Positions 29,531 through 36,795 of a stretch of 41,149 nt of DNA are shown in pieces. The stretch is taken from the NCBI RefSeq assembly GCF_944327235.1, contig NZ_CALVHE010000016.1, positions 1 to 41,149 on the forward strand. The letters are read 5' to 3'. The DNA comes from an uncultured Desulfovibrio sp. GTDB lineage: Bacteria; Desulfobacterota; Desulfovibrionia; Desulfovibrionales; Desulfovibrionaceae. The stretch's first letter is position 1; each line of letters opens with the position of its first letter. The translations under genes and the position numbers were made by a program. Under the pieces are notes generated by a model. The model ran no database searches and had not been told where the DNA came from. It saw only the letters and a program-made list of their open reading frames with translations.

Positions 29531-29571
29531 GTCCCTCCTCCAAAAAACACTGTGCGTCGTGTCTCTGCCCC

Positions 29572-30432
29572 CTAACAGGGGAGGCCCTGCGCCCGGCGGC
29601 GTGCCTTGAGGTCGTCCAGGATGGCCAGAGGGACGCGCAGCCCGCCGTATCCCGCGCCGAGGCGGATGCGGGGCTTGTTGCAGCCGTGGTAATCGCTGCC
29701 GCCGCTCAGGCCCAGTCCCAGCCGATGGGCCAGATCCACACAGGTACGGATGTCGGCATCCGAATGCTCGCTGTGATAGGCCTCGATGGCGCTCAGACCG
29801 CAGGCTTTCAGGCGCAGGACAAAGGCTTCCAGCCAGTCCGCTGGCAGCGGTTTGAGGCAGGGGTGGGCTAGACTGACCGTGGCCCCCAGTCCGGCCATGA
29901 GGCGCACGGCTTCCTCCGGTTCCAGCACTTCCTTGGGCAGATAGGCGCGTCCGCCGCTGCCGAGGTACTCGCGAAAGGCGGCGTCCATGCCTGGCACCAC
30001 GCCCTTTTTGACGAGCAGGGCGGCGATATGGGGGCGACCCACGCTTTCCCCCCGCGCCTCGTGCAACAGCTCGTCCATACTGATATGGATGCCGAGCGCA
30101 GCCAGCTTTTCCAGGATATGCGCGTTGCGGTCGTCGCGTTTGCGGCGTACGTCGGCCAGACGGGCTTCCAGCGCATCAGCCTGTCGGGGGAGCCAGAGGC
30201 CGAGGATGTGCATCTCCCCATGCTCGGTGCGGGTGGAGAGTTCGCAGCCGCGTATGAACTCGATGTGGTGACGTCGGGCCTCGTCTTCGGCCTCGTCAAG
30301 ACCGGAGAGGGTGTCGTGATCCGTCAGGGCCACGGCGGCCAGACCGGCGGCGGCCGCTCCGGCGACCAGCTCCGCGGGGCTGTCCGTACCGTCCGATGCC
30401 TGACTGTGGGTATGAAGATCGATGAACTGCAT
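29572..30432 (-). CDS. PHP-domain phosphoesterase (RNase AM / TrpH family)
   Basis: 286 residues. DLHTHSQASDGT, VALTDHDTLSG, GCELST, LAHPC and GGSDYHG are the five metal-binding motifs of PHP enzymes, arranged around a tri-metal site. The insertion with GRPHIAALL is typical of the TrpH/YciV subgroup. That subgroup includes the nucleoside 3',5'-bisphosphate phosphatase and RNase AM, a 5'-3' exonuclease in rRNA maturation. A strong GGAGGAGG site precedes the ATG. It is convergent with the EamA gene and divergent from the Trm112-like gene. Confidence 0.92.
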   Translation of the reverse strand: MQFIDLHTHSQASDGTDSPAELVAGAAAAGLAAVALTDHDTLSGLDEAEDEARRHHIEFIRGCELSTRTEHGEMHILGLWLPRQADALEARLADVRRKRDDRNAHILEKLAALGIHISMDELLHEARGESVGRPHIAALLVKKGVVPGMDAAFREYLGSGGRAYLPKEVLEPEEAVRLMAGLGATVSLAHPCLKPLPADWLEAFVLRLKACGLSAIEAYHSEHSDADIRTCVDLAHRLGLGLSGGSDYHGCNKPRIRLGAGYGGLRVPLAILDDLKARRRAQGLPC

Positions 30433-30558
30433 GGTCGCCTCCTCCGGGCCATTTCATCCGTTTTGCGGGGAAATGGCAAGGGTGCCCGCCTCTTGATGTG
30501 CGGGCGGGTTGCGGCTATGTTTTGCCTCGTTATTTTTGATTCGGAGGTATTTTTGCAC

Positions 30559-30762
30559 ATGCAGACCGAAGAGCTTTTGCAGATACTGGCCTGTCCGCGT
30601 TGTCATGGTCAACTGACGGCGGAAGGCCGGGCGGACGAACCGGCGGGGTTTGCCTGCGCCGCCTGTGCGGCGGTCTATCCTGTCCGTGACGGCATCCCCG
30701 TCATGCTCCTGGAAGAGGCCATACCGCTGGACCGCTGGCGGGCCGAGCATCCCGCGGACTGA
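30559..30762 (+). CDS. Trm112-like zinc-ribbon protein (YcaR/UPF0434)
   Basis: 67 residues. CPRC and CAAC form a four-cysteine zinc ribbon, followed by VYPVRDGIPVMLLEEA, the conserved end of the family. Trm112 in eukaryotes activates methyltransferases; the bacterial role is less clear. GGAGG lies 10 bp before the ATG. It is the first of three same-strand genes (Trm112-like, yfcE-like, maf) spaced 57 and 11 bp, so likely an operon. Confidence 0.9.
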   Translation: MQTEELLQILACPRCHGQLTAEGRADEPAGFACAACAAVYPVRDGIPVMLLEEAIPLDRWRAEHPAD

Positions 30763-30819
30763 CCGGCAGCCCGCACGCCGCGACTCGCGTACCTGTCCCG
30801 ATGTTTTTCTGGAGGCATC

Positions 30820-31377
30820 ATGCGTCTTCTCATCGCTTCTGATCTGCACGGCTCGCTGGAAAGTCTGGATTTCCTGCGGGAACGTGCCGCGGCCCTGCAG
30901 CCGGATCTGCTGGTGCTGCTGGGCGACCTTGTGTATCACGGGCCGCGCAATCCGCTGCCCTCGGGCTACGACACCCTCGGCGTCCTGGATACCTTTGCCG
31001 CCATCGACTGTCCGCTGCTGTCCGTGCGCGGCAACTGTGACGCCGAGGTGGATATGAGCCTGCTGCCTTTCGCCACGTCGGAAAATGCCTGGATCTCGGT
31101 GGACAATCTGCGCGTGTTCGCCTCTCACGGGCATTTGTTGCCCGACGTGCCGCCCATGCCCGCCCGCTTCCCGCGGGGGACGGTCTTCCTGCGCGGGCAT
31201 ACGCATATCCCGCGCGGCGAGACGCGCGACGGCTACCACTTCTGGAATCCCGGTTCGCTCAGTCTGCCCAAGGGCGGATCGCCCCGCAGCTATGCCGTCT
31301 ATGAGGACGGCTGCTTCCGGGTGCTGGACATGCAGGGGCGGGAAGTGCTGCGCCACTGGCCGCGCCAGAACGATTGA
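30820..31377 (+). CDS. yfcE: YfcE-type metallophosphodiesterase
   Basis: 185 residues. IASDLHGS, LLGDLVYHGP, VRGNCD, ASHGH and RGHTH are the five metallophosphatase motifs of the YfcE/MJ0936 group, which hydrolyses phosphodiester bonds with Mn2+ in vitro. FWNPGSLSLPKGG is the usual end motif of the group. It lies between the Trm112-like gene and maf, with an 11-bp gap to maf. Confidence 0.94.
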   Translation: MRLLIASDLHGSLESLDFLRERAAALQPDLLVLLGDLVYHGPRNPLPSGYDTLGVLDTFAAIDCPLLSVRGNCDAEVDMSLLPFATSENAWISVDNLRVFASHGHLLPDVPPMPARFPRGTVFLRGHTHIPRGETRDGYHFWNPGSLSLPKGGSPRSYAVYEDGCFRVLDMQGREVLRHWPRQND

Positions 31378-31388
31378 ACGGGGACGGC

Positions 31389-32045
31389 ATGGCAGCTTCC
31401 GTGACGACATGGCCGCCCCTGTTTGCCCTGCCCGACGGCTGGGAACTGGTGCTGGCGTCGCATTCTCCCCGGCGGCGGCAGTTCCTGGACGAGTGGGGGC
31501 TTGTCTACCGGGTCGTCACCGGCCGGGATGAGGAGCCGCGTCCCCTTGCGGGCGAGGCCCCGGAAGCCTATGCCCGGCGGGCGGCACGAGCCAAGGCCCT
31601 CGCCGCGGCCGAGGCGGACGGTCCGGCCGCAGGCCAGCGGGTGCTGCTGGCGGCGGATACCATCGTGGCGGTGGACGGAGATATCCTCGGCAAGCCCGCC
31701 GACCGGGAACACGCCTTGTCCATGCTGCGCCGTCTTGCCGGACATACGCATGAGGTCATCAGCGCGGTTTGTCTACTGGGCCCGCGGGATGAGGAGATTC
31801 TGTTCCATGACGTAAGCCGCGTACGTTTTGCGCCGTGGCCGGAAGAGGTGCTGGCGGCCTATGCGGCCACCGGAGAGCCGGACGACAAGGCCGGTGCGTA
31901 CGCCATCCAGGGGCAGGGGGCCGTGCTGGTGGAAGCCGTGACCGGCTCCTGGAGCACGGTGGTCGGGCTGCCGGTGAGCCGTCTGGCACAGGAGATGCTC
32001 TCGCGCGGCTGGCTGATGCCCGTGGGCACCGGGCCTGCCGTCTGA
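31389..32045 (+). CDS. maf: Maf-like nucleoside triphosphate pyrophosphatase
   Basis: 218 residues from the ATG at 31389; a TTG 15 bp upstream overlapping the yfcE stop is an alternative. LASHSPRRRQFL is the Maf substrate loop, LAADTIVAV carries the metal-binding aspartate, and KAGAYAIQGQGAVLV and STVVGLPV complete the fold. The family hydrolyses non-canonical or UTP/dTTP-type nucleotides to monophosphates. An N-terminal 16-residue extension precedes the usual start. Its stop adjoins the end of repeat copy E, and the terminator lies beyond that repeat. Confidence 0.94.
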   Translation: MAASVTTWPPLFALPDGWELVLASHSPRRRQFLDEWGLVYRVVTGRDEEPRPLAGEAPEAYARRAARAKALAAAEADGPAAGQRVLLAADTIVAVDGDILGKPADREHALSMLRRLAGHTHEVISAVCLLGPRDEEILFHDVSRVRFAPWPEEVLAAYAATGEPDDKAGAYAIQGQGAVLVEAVTGSWSTVVGLPVSRLAQEMLSRGWLMPVGTGPAV

Positions 32046-32196
32046 ACGAGACGGCTTTTCCGTTTGGAGCGCGTTGCGTTTCCAACCGTACGGTCTGTCG
32101 TTTCGCGGAAAAAGCGCGGTCTTTCCGCTTGGTTTGGGCCGGGCGGCGTTGTGCTGCCTCCTCGTATTTTCCCTTTTTCAAAAGCAAAATGCTCTT
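32043..32196 (-). repeat. Family 1 interspersed repeat, copy E
   Basis: Reverse orientation. GTTTCCAACCGTACGGTC, GTTTCGCGG, the A/T-run hairpin and the TTTTTCAAAAGC end align with the other copies. The left end is decayed (TGAACGAGACGG) and falls on the maf TGA. The right end GCTCTT is close to consensus. Confidence 0.75.
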
Positions 32197-32227
32197 TGGG
32201 CACGGGCTGTTTCCGTTGCTGTCTGCG

Positions 32228-32252
32228 GGGCCGTTTCGACGGTCCTTTTTTT
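32228..32252 (+). terminator. Rho-independent terminator of the yfcE-maf run
   Basis: Stem GGGCCGT-TTCG-ACGGTCC (32228-32245, one G-U pair) followed by seven T. It lies 180 bp beyond maf, with repeat copy E in between. Confidence 0.85.
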
Positions 32253-32434
32253 GTGTCCGCCGTCCGGGCGACCTGACCGCATTGCGGATATTGTATCGTC
32301 CCGGAGCAGACTGCTTGTGCAAACAGTCACCCGATCCGGTGGAAGTATACGGCTTGTTTGTCTAAACAGTTAATGTTTTCGAGTGGTTGTTGCACGGTTT
32401 GCAGCGCCGTTCCAAAAAATTTTTTTGTTTCTGC

Positions 32435-32515
32435 TTGTGAAAAATAAAACATTGCTTGTGCGACTGCAACAGGCGGTTTTTTCAGTATTTGCCACTGTTC
32501 ATCCGTCGATTGTGA
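32435..32515. promoter_or_regulatory. AT-rich acs leader with two TTGTGA half-sites
   Basis: TTGTGA occurs at 32435-32440 and 32510-32515, in a locally AT-rich stretch upstream of acs. CRP/FNR-family regulators, including HcpR of sulfate reducers, use TTGTGA-N6-TCACAA. The right halves here are poor, so this is only a hint. Confidence 0.25.
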
Positions 32516-32647
32516 CAAAAGACGCAACCATGGTTGGAAGCACAAACAATTTCCCCCCCTTGACGCTCCCGGAAAATCCTCCTAGGCCCATACCATCGGC
32601 GAGTGCCAGTGTCTTTCACTCTTAACCATGCAGGGAGTATCAAGGTC

Positions 32648-34723
32648 ATGTCGCAAGAACGCATCACCACGCTGTTGACTGAAAGCCGTAGCTATCTTCC
32701 GCCGGAACACGGCAAGTCAAGTGCATGGATTTGCGGGCAGGATGAAGCGGAGGCCATTTGCCGCAGGGCCCTCGAAGATCCCAATGACTTCTGGGGAGCG
32801 CGCGCATCGCAGCTCATCCACTGGTACAAGCGCTGGGACAAGGTCCTTGATGCGGACGATGAAAAGCACAAGTACAGATGGTTCACCAATGCCAAGCTCA
32901 ATGCCTCCTTCAACTGCATCGACCGGCATATCTATTCCGGCCGCCGCAACAAGGCGGCGCTTATCTGGCAGGGCGAAAAAGAGATGGACGTACGCTGTTT
33001 CACCTACCAGATGCTGTACACGGAAGTCTGCCGGGTGGCCCATGCCCTGAGTTCCCTGCGGGTACGCAAGGGCGACCGCGTGGCCCTGTACATGCCCATG
33101 ATCCCCGAACTGGTCATCGCCATGCTGGCCTGTGCGCGCATCGGCGCGGTGCATACCGCCATCTTTTCCGGTTATGCCGAGGGCGGGGTGCGCAGTCGTA
33201 TCCAGGGCGCCAAGGCCAAGGTGGTCATCACGGCCGACGGCGTCATCCGGGCGGGCAGCATCAAGCCGCTCAAGAGCAATCTTGATCCCATCCTGGAAAA
33301 GTGTCCCTCCGTGGCCCATGTGGTGGTGGTGGGACATGCCGGGCTGCAGGACGTGAAGATGATGCCCAACCGGGACATCTGGTGGCACGACCTCATCGAG
33401 GATTTCACGCTGGATGTGGACTTCCCCTGCGAGACCATGGACGCCAACGATCCGCTCTTCCTCCTGCATACCAGCGGCAGCACCGGCAAGCCCACGGGCA
33501 TCATGCACTCTACGGGCGGCTACCTCACCTATGCGGCGCATACCACGCAGTGGATCTTCGACATGCGTGACGACGACGTGTACTGGTGCACCGCCGACAT
33601 GGGCTGGATCACCGGCCACACTTACGGCGTTTACGGCCCGCTGGCCCTCGGCGCCACGACCATGATGTTCGAGGGCGTGCCCAACTGGCCCAAGCCTGAC
33701 CGCTACTGGCGCATCGTGGAAAAATTCCGGGTCAACATCCTCTACACCGCGCCCACGGTCATCCGTTCGCTCATGCGTATGGGCGAAGCCTGGCCGGAAC
33801 GCTACGACCTGCGCACCCTGCGCGTGCTGGGATCGGTGGGCGAGCCCATCAATCCCGAAGCCTGGCAGTGGTATCACAAGAATATCGGCGGCGGCGAGCT
33901 GCCCATCGTGGACACCTGGTGGCAGACGGAGACCGGCGGGGCCATGATCAGTCCGCTGCCTTACGCCACCAAGCTCAAGCCCGGTTCGGCCACCTTCCCC
34001 CTGCCCGGCATCGACGCCACGGTCATGGGATCGACCGGGCGGGACGGCGAGGATCTGACCGAAGGCCGCCGTTCGGGGCATCTGGTCATCCGCAAGCCGT
34101 GGCCCGGCATGATGCTCGGCGTATTCAATGACGAGGAGAAGTACCAGAGCTATTTCAGCCGCTTCGGCTGCTTTGACTCCGGCGACGGCGCGGAGATCGA
34201 CGACGACGGTTATTTCTGGATCCTCGGCCGTATCGACGACTCCATCAACGTTTCCGGTCACCGTCTGTCCACGGCCGAGATCGAAGCCGTGCTCACGGCC
34301 AGCCCCGATGTGGCGGAGGCCGCGGTGGTGCCCATGCCGCACGCGCTCAAGGGCGAAGCCATCTACGCTTATGTGGTGGTCCGCGACGAAGTGCCGTGGA
34401 GCGACGATGTCCGCAAGAAATTGCGGGACACTGTGCGCCGGGACATCGGCGCGCTGGCCTCGCCCGAATATATCCAGTTCGTGGAGGCCATGCCCAAGAC
34501 CTGCTCCGGCAAGATCATCCGGCGTATGCTGCGCAAGATCGCGGGCAACGTCTACGACGATCTGGGCGACACCACGGCGCTGGCGCATCCCGAAGTGCTG
34601 GATGCCATCATCACCGGCCACCAGAATCTGCTGTTGGGCCAGCATGAGACGGCCTCTCCGGCCCCGACTTCCGAGGACAAGGACGCCGCGCCGCAGGAAG
34701 CCGCCGACAAGAAAGCCAATTGA
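32648..34723 (+). CDS. acs: Acetyl-CoA synthetase (AMP-forming)
   Basis: 691 residues from [10 protein letters not shown], with AAGG/GGGAG upstream. An upstream ATG would add 15 residues. It activates acetate with ATP and CoA to acetyl-Co[21 protein letters not shown], in parts, is the P-loop-like adenylation motif. [20 protein letters not shown] and [11 protein letters not shown] are family motifs. [19 protein letters not shown] is the hinge region, and [17 protein letters not shown] holds the catalytic lysine, also the site of regulatory acetylation in other species. A ~40-residue Ala/Asp/Lys-rich tail follows the usual C-terminus. No acetyltransferase or deacetylase gene is adjacent. Confidence 0.96.
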   Translation: MSQERITTLLTESRSYLPPEHGKSSAWICGQDEAEAICRRALEDPNDFWGARASQLIHWYKRWDKVLDADDEKHKYRWFTNAKLNASFNCIDRHIYSGRRNKAALIWQGEKEMDVRCFTYQMLYTEVCRVAHALSSLRVRKGDRVALYMPMIPELVIAMLACARIGAVHTAIFSGYAEGGVRSRIQGAKAKVVITADGVIRAGSIKPLKSNLDPILEKCPSVAHVVVVGHAGLQDVKMMPNRDIWWHDLIEDFTLDVDFPCETMDANDPLFLLHTSGSTGKPTGIMHSTGGYLTYAAHTTQWIFDMRDDDVYWCTADMGWITGHTYGVYGPLALGATTMMFEGVPNWPKPDRYWRIVEKFRVNILYTAPTVIRSLMRMGEAWPERYDLRTLRVLGSVGEPINPEAWQWYHKNIGGGELPIVDTWWQTETGGAMISPLPYATKLKPGSATFPLPGIDATVMGSTGRDGEDLTEGRRSGHLVIRKPWPGMMLGVFNDEEKYQSYFSRFGCFDSGDGAEIDDDGYFWILGRIDDSINVSGHRLSTAEIEAVLTASPDVAEAAVVPMPHALKGEAIYAYVVVRDEVPWSDDVRKKLRDTVRRDIGALASPEYIQFVEAMPKTCSGKIIRRMLRKIAGNVYDDLGDTTALAHPEVLDAIITGHQNLLLGQHETASPAPTSEDKDAAPQEAADKKAN

Positions 34724-34817
34724 CGCCGCCTCCGGGCGTGCCCGACACGCAGCGGCGGAGATGGCGGTGACTGCCAGCCGCTTTCCCGCAGGAAAGGGTC
34801 ACGCCATCAGAACAGCA

Positions 34818-34851
34818 GGGGCTGCCTTCGGGCAGCCCCGTTTGCGTTTCG
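34818..34851 (+). terminator. Probable terminator of acs
   Basis: Perfect stem GGGGCTGCC-TTCG-GGCAGCCCC (34818-34839) followed by GTTTGCGTTTCG, 94 bp beyond the acs stop. The T tract is interrupted, but the stem and tetraloop are strong. Confidence 0.75.
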
Positions 34852-34983
34852 TCGTCGCGGGGCAGCGGATACGGTGCGCAGTTCATATAGCGGAGAGAGG
34901 GAGATTCGGCCCCCTTCTTCCCAAAATGAAATGCGGCAGCGTGAGCAGCCCTTGTTGCGAACAGCGCGACCGCTCGCGTGGGC

Positions 34984-35091
34984 GGTCGTCTCGCCGCCCG
35001 GCCCAAACCAAGCGGAAAAACCGCGTTTTTTCCGCGAAACGCCAGGCCGTATGGTTTGAAACGCAAAGCGTTTCAAACTGAAAATGCTCCA
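34984..35091 (+). repeat. Family 1 interspersed repeat, partial copy F
   Basis: The right two thirds match the family closely (GCCCAAACCAAGCGG, the central A/T hairpin, GTTTGAAACGC, AAAATGCTC). The left end with the first hairpin is replaced by unrelated GC-rich sequence. Its right end runs directly into the family 2 copy at 35090. Confidence 0.8.
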
Positions 35092-35463
35092 GGACCTGTT
35101 AACACAAATTTTACAAACGATTTCAATAGATAAGCAAAGCTGGCTGTATGCACACCGCTTGCTTTTGGGACGAGAGTGACTCGTGTACCTGACTCTTCCC
35201 CGGTAAAAGCGCGCTGGGGAAGGGATGGGGGGCTTGGGGGGAAGGGGAACACCTCCAGCGCCGGCAGCGACCCAACGGGCGGACGCAGGCCGTACCCGTT
35301 GGCGACGCAGGGGCCTTACGGGCATCGACAGCAGAGCGCGACCGAAAGGCGGCCCGCAGGGCCGTGTCCGTTAGGCGACGCAGGAGCCTTACGGACATCG
35401 ACAGCAGAGCGAGGGGTTCCCCTTCCCCCCAAACAAGAAACGAATAGTGTTAACAGGCCCTAG
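35090..35463. repeat. Family 2 interspersed repeat, intact copy 2
   Basis: 374 bp in the opposite orientation to the copy at 15410. Left end CAGGACCTGTTAACAC (two changes from consensus) and right end GTGTTAACAGGCCCTAG. It carries two hairpin modules (35295-35322 and 35365-35397). The terminal CTAG supplies the TAG stop of the small membrane protein gene (35460-35462). Confidence 0.9.
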
Positions 35464-35684
35464 AGGGCTTTGCGCCGCTTCCAGACGTGATCGGCCAGCA
35501 GGGCGCTGAACACGAGCCCGGTAGCCACATGCGCCTTGCCCTTGCCCGCAAGACCCAGCACCAGCGAGACGCCCAGCGCCCCCAGCATGACGCGCATGGC
35601 GAGCTTGCGGGTGTCCAGAGAAGTGCGCCGGGCAGGCGGCGTTCCGCTATCCTTGCGTTTTTCCATGAGAACCGTCGTGGACAT
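35460..35684 (-). CDS. Small membrane protein of unknown function, divergent from feoA
   Basis: 74 residues, MSTTVLMEKRKD..., with GGAGGGAGAC upstream. A charged N-terminus is followed by a hydrophobic helix (about 33-47, LGALGVSLVLGLAG) and a second amphipathic/hydrophobic stretch with AHVATGLVFSALLADHVWKRRK. Two histidines 14 residues apart in that stretch resemble haem-ligating helices of small cytochrome-like membrane proteins, but no haem site can be claimed. It shares an intergenic palindrome with feoA, so joint metal control is likely. Its stop codon comes from the family 2 repeat end, so its C-terminus may be altered. I do not recognise the family. Confidence 0.65.
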   Translation of the reverse strand: MSTTVLMEKRKDSGTPPARRTSLDTRKLAMRVMLGALGVSLVLGLAGKGKAHVATGLVFSALLADHVWKRRKAL

Positions 35685-35709
35685 GTCTCCCTCCTGCGAA
35701 AGTGGATTA

Positions 35710-35736
35710 AAAAAATGAATTTAACTTTCATTTTTT
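35710..35736. promoter_or_regulatory. Fur-like palindromic operator between the divergent metal genes
   Basis: AAAAAATGAA (35710-35719) and TTCATTTTTT (35727-35736) are perfect inverted 10-bp arms around a 7-bp AT-rich centre. TGAA...TTCA in an AT-rich palindrome resembles Fur boxes. The site lies 26 bp before the small membrane protein start and ~160 bp before feoA. Confidence 0.5.
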
Positions 35737-35779
35737 CTTGACGACCACGCTAAAGTAAGTCACTGTCCTTTGCAAGCCC

Positions 35780-35870
35780 GCACGGGCAGCTTCCGGCACG
35801 AATGTCCATAACCGACCCCTTACGACGTGCCCTTGGCGCGTCAGGCTTGCGTGCCGGAAGCTGCCCGTGC
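35780..35870 (+). other. Long inverted repeat in the feoA leader
   Basis: Perfectly complementary 21-bp arms (35780-35800 and 35850-35870) enclose 49 nt. GCAAGCC lies just before the first arm and its complement GGCTTGC overlaps the start of the second, allowing a competing pairing. A T-rich stretch follows after about nine bases, just upstream of the feoA ribosome site. It may be an RNA switch, an attenuator or a DNA insertion scar. Confidence 0.7.
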
Positions 35871-35898
35871 GATCAACCGTTTTTTTCAGGAGGCGGTC

Positions 35899-36138
35899 AT
35901 GAGCAATATCATCAGTTTGCGTCAGATGGCGGTAGGACAGCAGGGCAAGATCGCCGCTGTGGAGGCTCTGGGCGAGATGGGGCGTCGCATCCGGGACATG
36001 GGGCTTATCCCCGGTACGACGGTTTCCGTGGTGGGGCGCGCTCCCCTCAAGGACCCGGTGGCCCTGCGGCTTTCCGGCGTGACGGTGACCCTGCGCAACA
36101 GCGAGGCCGACCATATCACCATCGATGTGGCGGGCTAG
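35899..36138 (+). CDS. feoA: FeoA-family SH3-like protein
   Basis: 79 residues from MSNIISLRQMAVGQQG, with AGGAGGCGG upstream. A longer frame would add 24 residues read from the leader hairpin. VEALGEMGRRIRDMGLIPGT and VALRLSGVTVTLRNSEADHI, in parts, are the FeoA core: a small beta barrel with the (R)xxDMGLxxG motif. FeoA normally assists the FeoB iron transporter, but no feoB is present here. Stand-alone FeoA proteins occur in several Desulfovibrio copies. Followed after 91 bp by the PacL-like gene and then a P-type ATPase, it may act with that pump instead. Confidence 0.92.
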   Translation: MSNIISLRQMAVGQQGKIAAVEALGEMGRRIRDMGLIPGTTVSVVGRAPLKDPVALRLSGVTVTLRNSEADHITIDVAG

Positions 36139-36229
36139 CGTGGTGCGGACGCGGGGCCGGGCCGCCGGATTGGCTGACTAGGGGGAGGATCCCCCTTTTT
36201 CAAGGTGTATGAGCAAGGAGGGAAAGATT

Positions 36230-36481
36230 ATGAATTCTATTTTCAAGTACGGATTGGTTTTTCTGGGCGGTCTCGTGGTGGGCGCGCTGGGCTCGGCCGC
36301 GGTCAAGCGCGGGTCGCTGGATCTCAAACCGCTGGCCACGGACCTCATCAGTCGTGGCATGGACGTGAAGGATGCGCTCCTGAGCAAGGTGGAAGCGGTC
36401 AAGGAAGATATGCAGGATCTGGCGGCTGAGGCGCGCGCCAAGGCCGAGGATCGCAAGTCCGCCCCGCAGCAGGACGCCTAG
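36230..36481 (+). CDS. PacL-like small membrane protein (putative ATPase partner)
   Basis: 83 residues from MNSIFKYGLVFLGG, with AGGAGGGAAAG upstream; an ATG 21 bp earlier is less well placed. A glycine-rich membrane helix (about 6-24, LVFLGGLVVGALGSAAV) is followed by a soluble amphipathic, charged helix (ALLSKVEAVKEDMQDLAAEARAKAED, in parts). This layout, and its place before a P-type ATPase gene, recall mycobacterial PacL1 (Rv3269), which precedes ctpC and forms membrane platforms with it. The His/Asp-rich metal-binding tail of PacL1 is missing. Homology is not proven. The TAG stop coincides with the start of a decayed family 2 repeat. Confidence 0.65.
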   Translation: MNSIFKYGLVFLGGLVVGALGSAAVKRGSLDLKPLATDLISRGMDVKDALLSKVEAVKEDMQDLAAEARAKAEDRKSAPQQDA

Positions 36482-36612
36482 GGTCATCAATGCAAATTTT
36501 ACAAAGAGTCCAATAGACAAGAAAATAGACTGTGCACATCCCGCTTGGCTTCGGGGGCGGGGTCGCCTCGCGTTCCAGGCTCTTCCCTCAAAACAGGCGG
36601 TGAGCAGTGTGG
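36478..36612. repeat. Decayed family 2 repeat
   Basis: CTAGGGTCATCAATGCAAAT aligns with the family end CTAGGGCCTGTTAACACAAA. TTTTACAAA, TCCAATAGACAAG, CCGCTTG, GGGG..CGCCTCG and CTCTTCCC follow in the same order as at 35090. The GC-rich middle is missing. Its TAG is the stop codon of the PacL-like gene. Confidence 0.7.
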
Positions 36613-36679
36613 ACAGCCTTGGCGAGTGGCTGACGGCGGGGCGTCGCACAAGCCGTTTCAGTCTGTCGAGAAACAAGGT

Positions 36680-36707
36680 GCCGCCGCACCATCGCGGCGG
36701 CGTTTTT
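36680..36707 (+). terminator. Rho-independent terminator inside the metal cluster
   Basis: Perfect stem GCCGCCGC (36680-36687) with GCGGCGGC (36694-36701), then G and five T. It lies between the PacL-like gene and the ATPase start, 89 bp upstream of the latter. It should end or attenuate the feoA transcript. Confidence 0.85.
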
Positions 36708-36795
36708 ATCGAGCCGCGTGAGGAGAGCTCCCCTTGGGCGAGCGGAGTTGGGCGGCAAGTCGAGCGTATCCATGCGTATCCAGGGGAGTGGGCGT

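Noticed and set aside
35743..35766. Sigma70 promoter after TTGACG upstream of feoA
   Set aside because: No acceptable -10 box lies at 16-18 bp spacing.
35850..35888. Intrinsic terminator (attenuator) in the feoA leader
   Set aside because: The T run is about nine bases away from the stem and interrupted, too far for a classical terminator. The structure is reported as an unexplained inverted repeat instead.
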